From: Ifrita kowaldi
Lineage: Eukaryota > Chordata > Aves > Passeriformes > Cinclosomatidae
Assembly (NCBI GenBank): GCA_013398055.1
Contig: VZRS01010806.1
Coordinates: 5,945-69,944, forward strand
Direction: 5' to 3'
DNA length: 64,000 nucleotides
Of the stretch, positions 13,301 to 22,593 are shown one piece after another. The first letter of the stretch is position 1, and each line of letters begins with the position of its first letter. A program made the position numbers and the translations under genes. The notes beneath the pieces are model-generated. The model was not told the origin of the DNA. It saw only the letters and a list, made by a program, of their open reading frames with translations, and searched no databases.

Positions 13301-14215
13301 CGCCGGGCGGGAGATGAAAGGGCGGAGCTGGGGCCGGAGGGGGGACGCCGGTGCCCGCCCCGCCCTGGCATCCCGGTTATGCCGGTGTTTGCATTGCCCG
13401 GCGGCCGCCGCTGGGGCTGCACCAGCTTTTGTGGAGATTTGGGATGTTGGCTGTTGGCTGGATGCGGGAGGCCTGCGGCTGAACGCAGCAGTTTTTGATG
13501 CTGCACCTTTTGGGGCTGCACCTTTGATGCTGCACCTTTTGGGGCTGCATTTGCAGTGCACGGATTTACATCTGCCCTCTGTCCCCCCGTTTGCTGGCGC
13601 ATCTTTGGATCTTTTTTGGTGCTGCATCTTTTGAGTGCAGCCCCAAAAGGCGCTGCCCCTTTTAGTGCCACATCTCCAACACGTGGGGCTTACATCCCCC
13701 CCGACTCCCCCCGTCTGCTGGAGGGGAGGGAAGTACTCCCAAGCTGCGCATACAAGGAGCCTTTGACCCCCAGAGCGCCCCTTCCCGCTGCATAATCCCT
13801 GCGTTTTTAGCAAAAACAAGGCGCCATTGTAGCTTTTTGGCAGGAGGGTGCCAAAGCCAACAAACCCTGTGATGGCTGACCCCAGCAGCAAGGAAGAGGC
13901 TTAGAAAATGGATAAACTGGGGCTGGAGAGAGGCTGAGGGAGCTGAAGGGGGTGGTACGGGGATGGGGGGGATGCCGGGGATCTTCCCCACCCATCTTCA
14001 CCCGGGAGGTGGCGAAATCATCCCCGGGGGGAGGAACTCAGTCTTGCTTCTCCCTCTGTTTGCAGGTAGCGGCGGTGGCTGGGGTCTACGAGGTGCTGAA
14101 CCAGCTGGGGTTCCCGGAGCTGGAGAGCCTGGAGGGCAAGGCGCTGTGCACGCTGCGGGGCCGCTGGCAGGCGCAGGGGGCCACCTCCCGCCCCTTCCGC
14201 GGGGACTTCGCGTAG
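1162..14215 (+). CDS. PALD1: Paladin, complete 19-exon coding region
   Basis: Coding exons: 1162-1349, 1476-1578, 1769-1948, 2025-2189, 2276-2436, 2584-2659, 3295-3443, 3529-3625, 3691-3837, 6229-6324, 6508-6642, 7142-7258, 7342-7521, 7994-8191, 8481-8621, 9246-9317, 9468-9608, 12148-12303, 14066-14215. All introns are GT-AG, phases agree at every junction, and the joined frame is about 883 residues (human is about 856). Residues such as SIHSFQ, NKVAPVVIT, GSCGAPNFRQ and TMTPMHYHLREIIICTYRQ match vertebrate paladin as I recall it. Two CX5R motifs, at about residues 312-318 and 689-695, mark tandem phosphatase-like domains. Paladin is a cytosolic, membrane-associated protein linked to endothelial and growth-factor receptor signalling. 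It was long regarded as catalytically dubious and has more recently been reported to act on phosphoinositides. The start is ATG ATG GGT; the second ATG (1165) has A at -3 and G at +4 and would give an N-terminal MG for myristoylation. No frameshift or stop is seen. Confidence 0.96.
1476..1578 (+). CDS. PALD1: PALD1 coding exon 2
   Basis: Residues 63-97, encoding YNCREEFQIHDDLLKANY and ending HYLVQ. Acceptor TTTTGCAG, donor GTGAGC. Together with exon 1 it totals 291 coding bases, so the next exon starts in phase 0. Confidence 0.95.
1769..1948 (+). CDS. PALD1: PALD1 coding exon 3
   Basis: Residues 98-157. It contains GSCGAPNFRQAKGGYAVFGM, a strongly conserved paladin segment at the start of the first phosphatase-like region. 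The exon is 180 bp, phase 0 at both ends. Confidence 0.95.
2025..2189 (+). CDS. PALD1: PALD1 coding exon 4
   Basis: Residues 158-212, including CVFFCVREEPVVFLR and DFVSYTPRGKENLHENLQ. The exon is 165 bp, phase 0 at both ends. Codon third positions are strongly G/C, as in most PALD1 exons here. Confidence 0.95.
2276..2436 (+). CDS. PALD1: PALD1 coding exon 5
   Basis: Residues 213-266, including IRDFAQLSESVYYVYNDIE and VYRRPVFLQPSY. Acceptor CTGTAG, donor AG|GTCC. It ends after two bases of an Arg codon completed by the next exon. Confidence 0.94.
2584..2659 (+). CDS. PALD1: PALD1 coding exon 6
   Basis: Residues 266-291, YHRLPLPAEGAPLEEQFDAF then IRFLR. Only 76 bp long. Acceptor CCCGGCAG, donor GTGAGC. 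Confidence 0.94.
2660..3294 (+). other. PALD1 intron 6
   Basis: A 635-bp intron between exons FIRFLR and ESPSLLL. It has a short T-rich run near 2977-2993. Its long open frames on both strands reflect GC-rich composition and do not resemble paladin. I see no other feature. Confidence 0.7.
3295..3443 (+). CDS. PALD1: PALD1 coding exon 7, first CX5R motif
   Basis: Residues 292-341. It encodes LLFGCQTGVGRTNLAMAMG; C312 and R318 form the first CX5R signature (human C-QMGVG-R, from memory). The residue before Cys is Gly instead of the His usual in HCX5R tyrosine phosphatases. Confidence 0.95.
3529..3625 (+). CDS. PALD1: PALD1 coding exon 8
   Basis: Residues 341-373, FPHLPKASPKDRLRVIQTF then MEMVPKGQQIVEE. 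It closes the first phosphatase-like unit after the CX5R helix. Phase is restored to 0 at the end. Confidence 0.93.
3691..3837 (+). CDS. PALD1: PALD1 coding exon 9
   Basis: Residues 374-422, including ASCSEMHDMKEAIYEYKKKL and EGIGEDYQIQ. Acceptor CCCTGCAG, donor GTAATT. The charged helical stretch links the two phosphatase-like halves. Confidence 0.93.
3838..6228 (+). other. PALD1 intron 9
   Basis: A 2.4-kb intron. It contains a GGAT/ATGG-type short repeat near 4355-4378 and otherwise unique-looking sequence. No extra paladin exon, RNA gene or CR1 fragment is recognised. The 240-residue minus-strand open frame at 4836-5558 matches no family I know. Confidence 0.7.
6229..6324 (+). CDS. PALD1: PALD1 coding exon 10
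   Basis: Residues 423-454. TLQSLERYFYLIAFNYYLHE matches the paladin repeat element LQSLERYxxLIxFNxYLHxE, which recurs in exon 18. The exon is 96 bp in phase 0. Confidence 0.95.
6508..6642 (+). CDS. PALD1: PALD1 coding exon 11
   Basis: Residues 455-499, starting YPLGFALSFSRWMCRHPELY. Acceptor CCGGCAG, donor GTGAGT. The end of the exon, SELTVTAELVTKGTRVL, is more variable than the start. Confidence 0.94.
6643..7141 (+). other. PALD1 intron 11
   Basis: A 499-bp intron. At about 6794-6835 the text GTTTCAAAGTCCCTTCCAATC resembles the sense strand of a degenerate CR1 3' end, but the match is too short to be sure. Nothing else is seen. Confidence 0.5.
7142..7258 (+). CDS. PALD1: PALD1 coding exon 12
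   Basis: Residues 500-538, including EMSVANFRRVPKMPVYGTAQ, one of the most conserved paladin segments, at the start of the second phosphatase-like half. The exon is 117 bp in phase 0. Confidence 0.95.
7342..7521 (+). CDS. PALD1: PALD1 coding exon 13
   Basis: Residues 539-598, including LRYLTDAKRKHSRIVWINLR and EEVVLEGNEQIYTLR. The acceptor is TTCCTTAG. The segment parallels exons 3-4 of the first half. Confidence 0.94.
7522..7993 (+). other. PALD1 intron 13
   Basis: A 472-bp intron without recognised repeats or coding signal. It is purine-rich in the middle (7640-7760). Confidence 0.6.
7994..8191 (+). CDS. PALD1: PALD1 coding exon 14
   Basis: Residues 599-664, including FKSCLTMQEIFSQQ and GLTYRRIPIPDFCAPKEQ. 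It immediately precedes the second CX5R exon. At 198 bp it is the longest PALD1 exon here. Confidence 0.95.
8481..8621 (+). CDS. PALD1: PALD1 coding exon 15, second CX5R motif
   Basis: Residues 665-711. It encodes AFVFNCSSGRGRTTTAMVIA; C689 and R695 form the second CX5R signature (human C-LSGQG-R, from memory). Asn, not His, precedes the Cys. The P-loop sequence SSGRG is more basic than I recall for human. Confidence 0.95.
8622..9245 (+). other. PALD1 intron 15
   Basis: A 624-bp intron. Its main content is a CR1 3' fragment in minus orientation at 8881-9075. Nothing else is recognised. Confidence 0.7.
8881..9075 (-). mobile_element. CR1 LINE 3' fragment
   Basis: The + strand reads GGAATGGTTTGGGTTGGAAG, then the conserved CCATGGGCAGGGACACCTTC block and ACAGCTTCTCTGGGCACC. 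This is the reverse complement of the CR1 3' terminal region. Only the 3' end is present, as is usual for 5'-truncated avian CR1 copies. It lies in PALD1 intron 15. Confidence 0.85.
9246..9317 (+). CDS. PALD1: PALD1 coding exon 16
   Basis: Residues 712-735, GIPEMSEEEIVSVPDAKYTK then GEFE. A 72-bp exon that closely matches paladin (human GFPEVGEEELVSVPDAKFTK, from memory). Confidence 0.95.
9468..9608 (+). CDS. PALD1: PALD1 coding exon 17
   Basis: Residues 736-782, VVMKVVQLLPDGHRMKKEVD through TMTPMHYHLREIIICTYRQ. It is nearly identical to mammalian paladin as recalled. Donor GTGAGC. Confidence 0.96.
9775..9912. repeat. Degenerate CATCCC-type C/T-rich repeat
   Basis: Repeated short words such as CATCCC, CCCGCATCCC and CCAGCATCCC run through this stretch, giving a strongly pyrimidine-rich + strand. 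Copies are imperfect and the period varies, so this is low complexity and not a regular satellite. Confidence 0.6.
10978..11312. repeat. A/T-rich minisatellite, AATAGGATAAT core
   Basis: Words such as ATAGGATAATAG, AGAAAAATAAATAGG and AAAATTACAAGTATTAG recur many times with variable spacing over about 335 bp. The + strand is almost free of C. The array is imperfect, so the exact unit is uncertain. It lies in PALD1 intron 17. Confidence 0.85.
11480..11635. repeat. A/T-rich low-complexity stretch
   Basis: The sequence is dominated by ATATA, AATAA and TTATA words, including several AATAAA hexamers. There is no coding signal. It is separated by about 150 bp of mixed sequence from the minisatellite upstream. 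Confidence 0.7.
12148..12303 (+). CDS. PALD1: PALD1 coding exon 18
   Basis: Residues 783-834, including LQLRSLQYLERYIFLILFNA and KKDSWQRPFSLWMRE. It repeats the SLERY...LILFNAYLHLE element of exon 10. The first residues, GKSGKDERETRM, are less conserved. Confidence 0.95.
13200..13480. promoter_or_regulatory. CpG-rich patch in last PALD1 intron
   Basis: CpG dinucleotides are much denser here than in the surrounding intron, with CGCCGGCGCCGC and CGGCGGCCGCCG runs. Such islands can mark alternative or antisense promoters. No transcript start or exon is visible, so function is inference. Confidence 0.4.
13494..13650. repeat. 27-bp direct repeat pair plus inverted copy
   Basis: A 27-bp word beginning TTTGATGCTGCACC and ending GGGGCTGCA occurs at 13494-13520 and again, identically, at 13523-13549. 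Its last 15 bases recur as a perfect reverse complement, TGCAGCCCCAAAAGG, at 13636-13650. The arrangement could form a stem with an 86- or 115-base loop. Confidence 0.85.
14066..14215 (+). CDS. PALD1: PALD1 final coding exon
   Basis: Residues 835-883 and stop TAG at 14213-14215. VAAVAGVYEVLNQLGFPELE matches the paladin C-terminus. The last 25 or so residues (to RPFRGDFA) diverge from mammals, as expected for this tail. Confidence 0.95.
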   Translation, partial: VAAVAGVYEVLNQLGFPELESLEGKALCTLRGRWQAQGATSRPFRGDFA

Positions 14216-14395
14216 GGCCGGGGCGCGGGGGGAACCCCGCTGCTTTCTCTGGGGTGGGGAAGAGCGAAAAAAAGACTGTTGTCCCAAAATCCGAGGGTGT
14301 GGGGAGGGAGGGGGTGAACCTGAAAGCTGCCTTAGGGTGGGAGGATTTCTGGGGTTCTTTTGGACGCAATAAAAATATTGTAAATTAAAAATCGA
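14216..14395 (+). terminator. PALD1: PALD1 3' UTR and poly(A) signal
   Basis: A canonical AATAAA lies at 14368-14373, about 155 bp after the stop codon. Cleavage is expected 10-30 bp further on. This implies an unusually short 3' UTR; other distal signals are possible but not distinguishable here. Confidence 0.7.
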
Positions 14396-14429
14396 GACCT
14401 TCCTCACTTCCTCCCTGAGCTGGTGCAGA

Positions 14430-14570
14430 ATTTACACAAATTTACATATTTATACACACAGAGGTGTATTTATGTGCATAAACACACAAATACACGTCTA
14501 TATACACATAAATATGTATATATATGGTTATGTGTTTATGGCTCTCTGTATATATGGAGCCATAAACACT
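14430..14570. repeat. A/T-rich repeat with 13-bp hairpin
   Basis: TATA, ACAC and ATAAA words recur through this stretch just beyond PALD1. At its end GTGTTTATGGCTC (14532-14544) pairs perfectly with GAGCCATAAACAC (14557-14569) across a 12-base loop. Confidence 0.75.
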
Positions 14571-15914
14571 TGCAGCCAGAATTAGGACTCACAGAAGCCC
14601 CAGTCACTTCAAACCTGGGTATTTTTAAGGCTTGGGCATATTTGTTGGTTCTTCCCAACCCTTTTTAGTCGTGGGTGCAGCTGGGGGAGTGGCAGCTGTG
14701 GTACCCAGTTTTGGGGTCCCACTTCCCCCTGCCCCGACCAAGTTGAGTGCCAAGGTGGTGCTGAGGGGGCTGAGCTGCTCAGCAAAGGCTTAAAAGCAAA
14801 ATTAATGCCAGCGGGGTTTTTTTTTTGTTTTTTAAGGAAAGGAGAAAGGAAAGAGTGAAAAACGTAGTTAATCCAAAGGAGATTTTATAAATGAGGGGTT
14901 CCAGTGCCCCCCTGGCCTCACAGTGGGGTGAGAGGAGCTTGCGGGGGCCAGGGGGAAGTCGCTGGGCTCCTGTCCGAATGGAGGGAGGAGAGAATAGGAT
15001 GGGAAGCACAAAAGCAGGAGCACACGCTCCGTCTGTCCCAGCAGCCGCTTTCATCCGCTGCCAGTGGCGGGAGGTGGCAGAAATTCAAAGGTGGAGGCTG
15101 GAAAGAAAAACAACGTTTTAAAATAGCAAAGCGCTGCTTTTTCTTCAGCCTTGGCTGTGACAGACCCAGCTCCCAAGGGGTCCCTCTTTTTTTCTTTTTT
15201 GGCTTAGCTACACATATTTGGGGTGTGCTTTTTCTTTTTTCAGAAATACCTGCCTGAATGTTTTGCCCCTCGCTGAGTGTTGCAGTGTTTGGATAACTTG
15301 CTGCTGATGCAGTCAGACAGTTGATTAAATGATTTCAAGAAGCTGCTGATGCTATTTTTTTCTCCTTTTTCCCCTCTTATTTTAGTTTTTAATGGAGAAC
15401 ATCCTCTCTATCCTCACATCTCCATTTATTCTGCCTTACCAAAACAATTACCTGCAGGCTCTTTTGCTGCAAATCCATCCCCTTCTCCTGCCCCAGCACC
15501 AATCCTTGCAAGTCCTGCCTATTAGCCCTGTCTTAATTAGGCAGAGTTTTTAATTGCTGAGGAAATCCCAGCCTCTTTAATCTTGGTAATGAAGGCTGGA
15601 GCTTTGCATCACCTGGTTCGAGGGGCTGAAAGGCTCCTTTCCGCTTTCCCACCATCCTAACAAGCGATTTCCAAAGCAAGACTAAAGCAATTGCCTGGGA
15701 AAAAAAAAATCCTGGGTGATGGGAATGTGTTTGAATGTGAAAAATCAACCGTGCTGTGTTTATTCCTTCTTTTCCCCAGGCTGGGGAGGCAGAAACCCAG
15801 ATCCCTCTCTTAGATGAGAAGTTAAAACCTGGCTCTGAATGGCCTGGATTTTCTGCTCCGAGGGAAAAAGATTGGCAATTCTGAAAGGATTCAGCCCGAG
15901 ACAAAGCAAACAAG

Positions 15915-16160
15915 GGGTTATGTATCTTTTATTATATAGGTAAAATATAGACTCATTATTGAGTGTACATTATGTATTTTAAATGCTGTATGTTATGTCT
16001 ATACCATACATTTTATTATATATACTGTGTATATATAATATATAGATTTTATATATTATATGGAGTGATGTAATGATATCGAATACACATTCTAGAATTA
16101 TTCTATACCATGCAAATGCTAGAAATATGAAATATATTAAATATTGTAAATTCTATAGAA
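15915..16160. repeat. TATA-rich low-complexity stretch
   Basis: ATATA and TTATA words dominate, for example TATATAATATATAG near 16030. There is no coding signal. It is a local A/T-rich repeat in the intergenic region. Confidence 0.7.
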
Positions 16161-19100
16161 CAACCTGGTCTAGCAGAAGGCGTCCCATGGCAGGGGGGTA
16201 AAAAGCAGCTGTTAATTGGATGGGGTTAATGAGCTGACCTCCAGCCTCACTGGGGTACATTCCCTGGAGGAACAGCAGTTCTTCCCAGGGAAGCACCAGC
16301 AAGAGGGTGCGTGGACTAAAATATCTACAAAAAAAGAAACTGAAAGTGTGCTTTTACATTAAAAAAAAACAAGAGCTTGTTGATCAATTTTATTGCTTTT
16401 CATGAAAGCTGGTTTTCTGCAGGTTTCTGACCCTCAGTTAACTCCTAATTCCCCACTCTCCTCACCTTGTTCAGGGCTTGGATTGTGGGAATACAGCCGA
16501 GGGGATCTGGGGTTATTTTTGGGGTCGAGAATTAAATATTTAAATCCCAGCCAGCAGTCCCAAGGGATTTATTTCAGGGCAGGAAACACAGATCTGTGGC
16601 TGGTTTTCTGCTCTGTTGGTGTTGATTGCAGATCTGCATCTCTTTTCCAGGGGGACACAGGGCATCCCTACAGCTCTGGGTGCCATCACCTATTTTTAGG
16701 GCTTTGTTATGTCTACAAACCCTTTTTCCCAAACCTGCAGGCTCATAGGAAAATGGGAAAGAGCCAGGCTCTGTGTTGCAGCCAAGGGGAAGCGCCAACC
16801 CTCCCAAAATCACCCCACTGCAACCTTGGTTGTACACACAGGCTGGGGGGGGGCCACAGAAACTCTTAACATCCCTTAAAAAAACCCCAATCCACCCCTT
16901 ATTCCACCTATGGAAAAAGTTATTTGTGGCACTGGTGATGGTGGGGCTTAGAAGAGGTGAAATGTGGAGCTGGAGAACACTGAAAGGGGGCCCACAGCTG
17001 CCCTAAGACATGGTGCAAGTGGGTCTTTTACCTGTGACAGAGAAAAGGAGAGAGACTTTATTTATGCGTGTATACATATTGCCATAGGAGCCTTGCCCAC
17101 GTGCTCCAGGCTGCACCACGCCACCTTCCCAGAAAAAAACCCGGGATGCTGCATCCTATCGGCTCCTCCCACCCCGCAGCCTGCAGGGGAGTGAGGACAA
17201 ATTGTCCTCAGGTGGGACCTGCCCTAAGCCCCTCCCTGGGAGCTCAAAACCAAACCAGGGGCACCTGTACTCTCCCTCCTCCCGCAGTTTCCACTTGCGT
17301 TTCCCCCGTCGCTGCTCAGGAAGCCTTGGGCGCGGAGCAAAGGAGGGATGCTCCTTCCTCCACACCAAAATGCCCTGGATCATCATCCAAGAGGACTTTT
17401 GACAGGTTTGGGAGCCTGGCTCCATTGTCTTTTATAAAGAATGGTTTAATGACTTTTTTTTTCTGGCTGCAGTGTGGGGGTAATGTGGCAATGGGGCTGT
17501 TTGTAGCTGTGCTACTGCCTAATGAGATTATATTTTATATGGATAATTAATTAATGGGTTATTAATGCTTCTATTTGCCTTCCCCATCCCTGAGGGTTTG
17601 GGGTATGCTGATATGTCCTTTCCAGGTTTTCTCTGCAGCAGATGTGCTGCACTTGTCTTCCTGTCTCGTAGCAGAGGTCATGACTGAGGGTGTAATTAAA
17701 AAAAATTTATAAATTGAGGCATGATTAACCTGTAACCACTGGCTGAATGGTATTTGCTATTCATACAGGGACAAAACGTGTCTTAAATCCCTATTAAAGG
17801 ATTTTTAATTAATTATTAAAGGTTTTTTAATATAAAGTACTTCTTACAAAAATAGAGGAAAAGCTTTTTGGAACAGAATAAAACCCCTGTGATTCGATCC
17901 TTGGGGAGTTCAAGGTCAAAATCTGCCTTGGAAGTGGAGGTATCCCCAAATCCGTTCCCCCTGTGAGGACATGGGCACAGAGGTGCTTCCTCAGTGCTCA
18001 GCTTTTGCCGTTGGGTAGAGCTTGTTTGGTGTGAGGAATGTTTCAGGGGAGCTTTGCACCACGTGTACTCTTGGATCGGCTACCTCCTTCCAGAGAAAGC
18101 AAAGCTTTCTGCCAGAAACCTTTTTCTGGGAGAATAATAATACAGATAAAAAATAATTACATAAATCTGCTGCATGGGGGATAACAAGGTGGCAAGAAAC
18201 TTTATCCCAACCCCACCATCTCTCTGTGAAACTCTCCCTGAATAAATTGGCCTGGGAGATCCCCTTTCTTTTGAGATTATAATTTTTTTTTTTTTACTCC
18301 AAAAAGTGAAAAATTACAGCTCGTCTTGGCCAGATTCTCCCTTCCTGCATCTTTGCATCAGACAGGGGCCCTGGCAAAGGGACTCCTCTTTGGGATTCAC
18401 AGAGGTAAAAGGAACAGGGCTGCTCTGACCTCAGCCAGGGAATTCATTCCTCCCCCTCTTACGGGTGAGTAGAAATCCTTGGAAGCTGAACTTCACGTGT
18501 CTTTATGTTTTTTATCCATCCAAAAGGGAAAATGTGCCGAGGAGCCAATATTCCACTGGCACGTGGGGCTGGAAGGGGAAACCTGCCACAGCCCCAGGCA
18601 AATCACTGCAGCTATCAGGGGCTTCAGGGCTGTGTTTTACCCGAAAAATCCCCTTTTCCCCTCTTTTTCTGCCCAGCTGTGGCAGCTCTGCCAACTGTAC
18701 CCAAATCCCACAGCCATCAGCTTTTCAAGGCCCAGGTCAGGAGTGTTTCCCTTTAGTTCTGGTGAAAATTAAGGGTGTTTTGGGCTGGGGGTGATAGAAT
18801 TTCTATTTACAGCAGCAGGGAAGAGGCATGTCCTGGCTCGGGGCCACCACGAATAGCTCTGGACATGAGAGCTCTTAAAATGATATTAATAATAATAATA
18901 ATTTCCATGTTTCCCTTGCTGGGATGTCCCCCTCCGGCAGAACCCCCCGACGAAACCTCTGCACAGGGAGCACATCTGGGTTTCATTTTACAGCTGAAGA
19001 ATAGTAATTAAGATGCTTTTGCAGAGCCAGGGCTTGAAAAACTAAAAATAAAAGCCATATAGGCACAATACCAGACCTCCAAGCAGCAGAAACTCTCCTT

Positions 19101-22100
19101 TCCCCCCCTTTTTCACCCTCCCAGCTCCGCTGGACCCCCGGGCACGGCCAAGCCCCCTGTTGTTGTGGGGAGCAGAGGCAGGAATAAATCACGGGCTGAA
19201 AGGGGATGGTGCAGAGAAGGGGGATTTTTGGCTAAACCCAGAAGAGGAATGGAAATGCTAACCTGTGTAGAGGGTGGCAGCAAGGGGAGGTTTTCCAAAG
19301 CTCCGAAAACTGTGGACATCATGCAAAGCATCGGGCTTGGCTCTTTTCTTGCAGCAAAATGTGTATGAACCTCAGACCCCAGACTTGGAATGACTTTCTC
19401 CCTCTATTTCTCACTTTTCTTCCATGAATATTGCAGGGCAAGGGGAAAAAAGCAGCTGTTTTCCAGCCCTCCACCACCTCAGGGTGCTTCTGGCCCCGAG
19501 CAAATGAAAAATTAATTTTCCCCAGCTCAAGCTAAAAGAGGAGACGAGGCTCAATGAGATTCACTCGAAAGCACTCACTGGCAGGTGAGGGTCATGCCAG
19601 AAAAATATCCGTAGGCTGAGGGGATGGGCAAGGCCCTGGGGACTGGGAAATGCTCAGGAGTTCGATTTAAGAGGTAAAAAAAAAAAAAAAAAAGGATTTG
19701 GGGTTTACATGGCAGTAAGTGTAATTTTAGCAGGAGGATGATAAAAAATTAATAAGGTGGTCAATGCGTGGAGAGGGAAAGGCTCATCTGAGGGCGATGC
19801 TGGGCAAGGTTTACCTAGTTTGTGTTGTGTATCAGCAGGGAAGAGAGAAAGGGAAGGGCTGGGAATGCCAAGGTAGCTGGGATGGACGTCTCCCACCAGC
19901 CAGGCCTGTGGCTGGGCTGGGCCAAGCCCCAGAGATGAAGTGATGCTGGTGGGATTTTGGTCCTAGGTTTGGTCTTAGCTCTGGCACGGAGAGGTTTAAC
20001 ACTCCTCTGGATCCCATGGATAGGCTGCACACGTTTCTCCTGGATGCCACAGCCATCAGGGAGCTTTAGGGCTCTGTGGTTTTAAGAAGGAGGGTTCCAT
20101 GGGTTTCCATCCATGGCAGCAGGAGCCCCTCACCCCAGCGACTGCCCCAGTCCCACCGAGGTGCTGCTGACCTGGAGTTCAACATCTGCTGCAGCTGTGC
20201 TGTGTCTTGCACTGCACTTAGAAAAACAAGGATTTTGGGGTTATTTTCTGCTTTCCCATCGCCGGGACCCGGCCACGCCGGCACAGCTCTCTCTGCGGCG
20301 CGGTTCCTAGAAGGAGAGCAACTTTTTCCCTCCTCTTTTCCAAGCCTCTGCCGCTGACAGTAGGGGCTGGAAGCCGTCCAAGGCTGTCGGTATAAATCTC
20401 GCTGACCTTGTTTCACCATCCCTTAACTCGCGGCTCAGCCGGGACCGGCATCGGCTTCCACTTTCTGGCTCATTTATCCCTTTTCCAGCTTTACAGTTTG
20501 GGTTCCTGAGCTTGTCTGCTCATCCCTGGGTGGGCAAGGGAATGAGGGGCGACTCCCAGCCCCTAGAAAACCTCCCAGAGAGGTTGCCAAGGCAAACATC
20601 TTGCAGGAATTTGCAGATGCAGCTGCAGCTGAGGAGAAACCATGTTCAGAGGGGCAGCGCGATGCAGTCTGGTGGGATGAAGGAAAGATGCTTGTGTTTG
20701 GATTGGGATGAACACAGGGCTCTGATCCCAAAAAACACTGCCTAGGTGCCATCAGGAGATGTGCCTTGGTAAGACTGGACCTCTGTTCCCACCATGATGT
20801 GCCTATACAGGAGTTTGTTGCTCTCCAGAGGTTTCTTGCTGTCATTCTTGTGTTATTCCCAGCCTCTTGCGGTAACTCGATGCCATCTTTAGTGTCCAGT
20901 TGCTTCCAGGGGTTTGGCTGCAGGGGAATGGCCTCGTGTCTCAGCTTGTGGGATGCAGAGAGAATGGCAGCCTTTGGAGATGTGGGATGCAGAGCAGCTC
21001 GTGATGGGGACAGGGTGGGAAGAGGTGGTTTCCCACCCTGGCTGGATCAGCCGCTTTGCACACCCAGCTCTCTCTTTTGGGTTCTGGAAAAAGTCATTGG
21101 GAGCTTGGGTCCTTGCAGAAATCCACAGCACTGTATGCTACATCCATACAAAGCCCTTAATTTTCCAGCTCCAGTAAAGGCCCCCCTTTAAAACCTTGTC
21201 CTGATTCCAGTGTGTTCAGGGCCTTGTGGAAGAACTGTGCCATTGCCACTTGGGTTAGTGGTAGCATCCAGAATCTTTGGGATGCTGGGAAGAAGAGTTT
21301 GGTGGCAGGATATATCAGGGTTAGTATTTTCTCTGGGCCAAACTTGCAGCTCTGACTTTGTGCAAGAAGTGTCCAGGGGACCTGAGGGGTGTGCAAGGCA
21401 TGGCTCTGCTTGTGCAAATCTGGATGAAAAGCCCAGAAGCCTTTAGGTTGTATCCTGGGACCTTTTTGGAGGATTAGGGCAGCTAATTGGATTTTATTCC
21501 GGGCGTACCACGAGCTTGGAAAGCACCAGCCTGAGTAAGGGGGAGGTCAGAGGAGATCAGAGGGCACAGCAGATATCTGTGCATAGGGAAAGGGCTGTAG
21601 GAAAGCCAGGAAAATCCAAGTAAATGACACAAAGCCTCCTTGGTATAAGCAGGTGCAAGAAATATACAGATTAACCAGGAGGAAAAGCTTTCCAGGATCA
21701 GAAAAGCAAGACACAGCAAAAAAAACCCAATAAAAAACAACAAACAAACAGAAGAACTCCCCAAAACCCAACCAAACAAAACCTCCTGGGGGCTTGTGGA
21801 GGCTCCCGCCATCTTTGGAGGTCTTAAAGTAGGGATTAGGGAGAGATCTGCCAGGAATGATCGTGCCTCGGGGCAGCCGGAGACCAGATGATGTGTCTGT
21901 CAGCTCCCTCCCTGCCTCCGAGAGCCGGGCTTGCGCTTCTCCTGCTCCTCTCCGGGACGAGCACAACATCTTTGTGACTCTCCTTGGTGGTCTTCCAGCA
22001 CGGCTCCTAAAAATCCCCCCGGAAAGAGCTGAAATCCTGGAAAAGGGGTGTTTTTCGGCCAGGGGCTGCCGTAGAGAAGAAGGGGAAGATGCTCAGGGGG

Positions 22101-22528
22101 GTTTTCTCTCCCCTCCTGCCCCGGTGCTTCAGCAGCGGCTGTTTCCTGGTCTAATCCCGGGGCAGCTCCGCGTGTCTGAGGGATGAGCTCATGCTCGCTC
22201 ACCCACAGCCCGCCGTGCTTCTGCTCCCATCCCTCCCTTTGGAGAGCAGGGTGGGATTGGAGCCTGCCGAGGCTCCGGGTCCCCCCACGGTGGGCTTGGG
22301 ATGCTTCCCTGACCAAGCTTTGCCCTGCTCTGGGCATGGATACGTTACACCTGGATGGGGATAAGAGTCAGGTAAAATCCCTGGCTGTGCCCCCTGCCCA
22401 TTTTACCTGTGCCTAGGATGCTAATCCATCCCTCCCAGTGCTTCTCCTTCCTTCTTCCAGCTGCTTTTAAAACCTCAGACTAACCCAAACAGCTGGAAAA
22501 CACTTCCCCCTTCTTCTTCTCCTTCTTT

Positions 22529-22530
<2 letters not shown>

Positions 22531-22590
<60 letters not shown>
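22531..22590. repeat. Uninterrupted 60-base T tract
   Basis: Sixty consecutive T residues, preceded by CTTCTTTAA and followed by GCTAATGCG. CR1 elements do not end in poly(A), so a CR1 tail is not the explanation. A minus-strand retrocopy tail, plain homopolymer growth or a sequencing length error are all possible. The true length is uncertain. Confidence 0.85.

Positions 22591-22593
<3 letters not shown>

Larger units (their letters stand above)
12304..14065 (+). other. PALD1 intron 18, A/T block then CpG-rich block
   Basis: A 1.76-kb intron with an abrupt composition change. About 12995-13190 is A/T-rich. About 13200-13480 is G/C-rich with many CpGs (for example CGCCGGCGCCGC and CGGCGGCCGCCG). 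The block 13494-13650 has direct and inverted repeats. Both strands have long open frames in the G/C-rich part, the longest being 202 codons on the minus strand (13283-13891). I treat these as compositional, because they match no family. Confidence 0.65.

Noticed and set aside
13283..13891. 202-codon minus-strand open frame
   Set aside because: It lies in a G/C-rich intron block with repeats, is rich in Lys/Ser/Ala/Cys from the repeat unit, and matches no family I know. Adjacent frames are also open.
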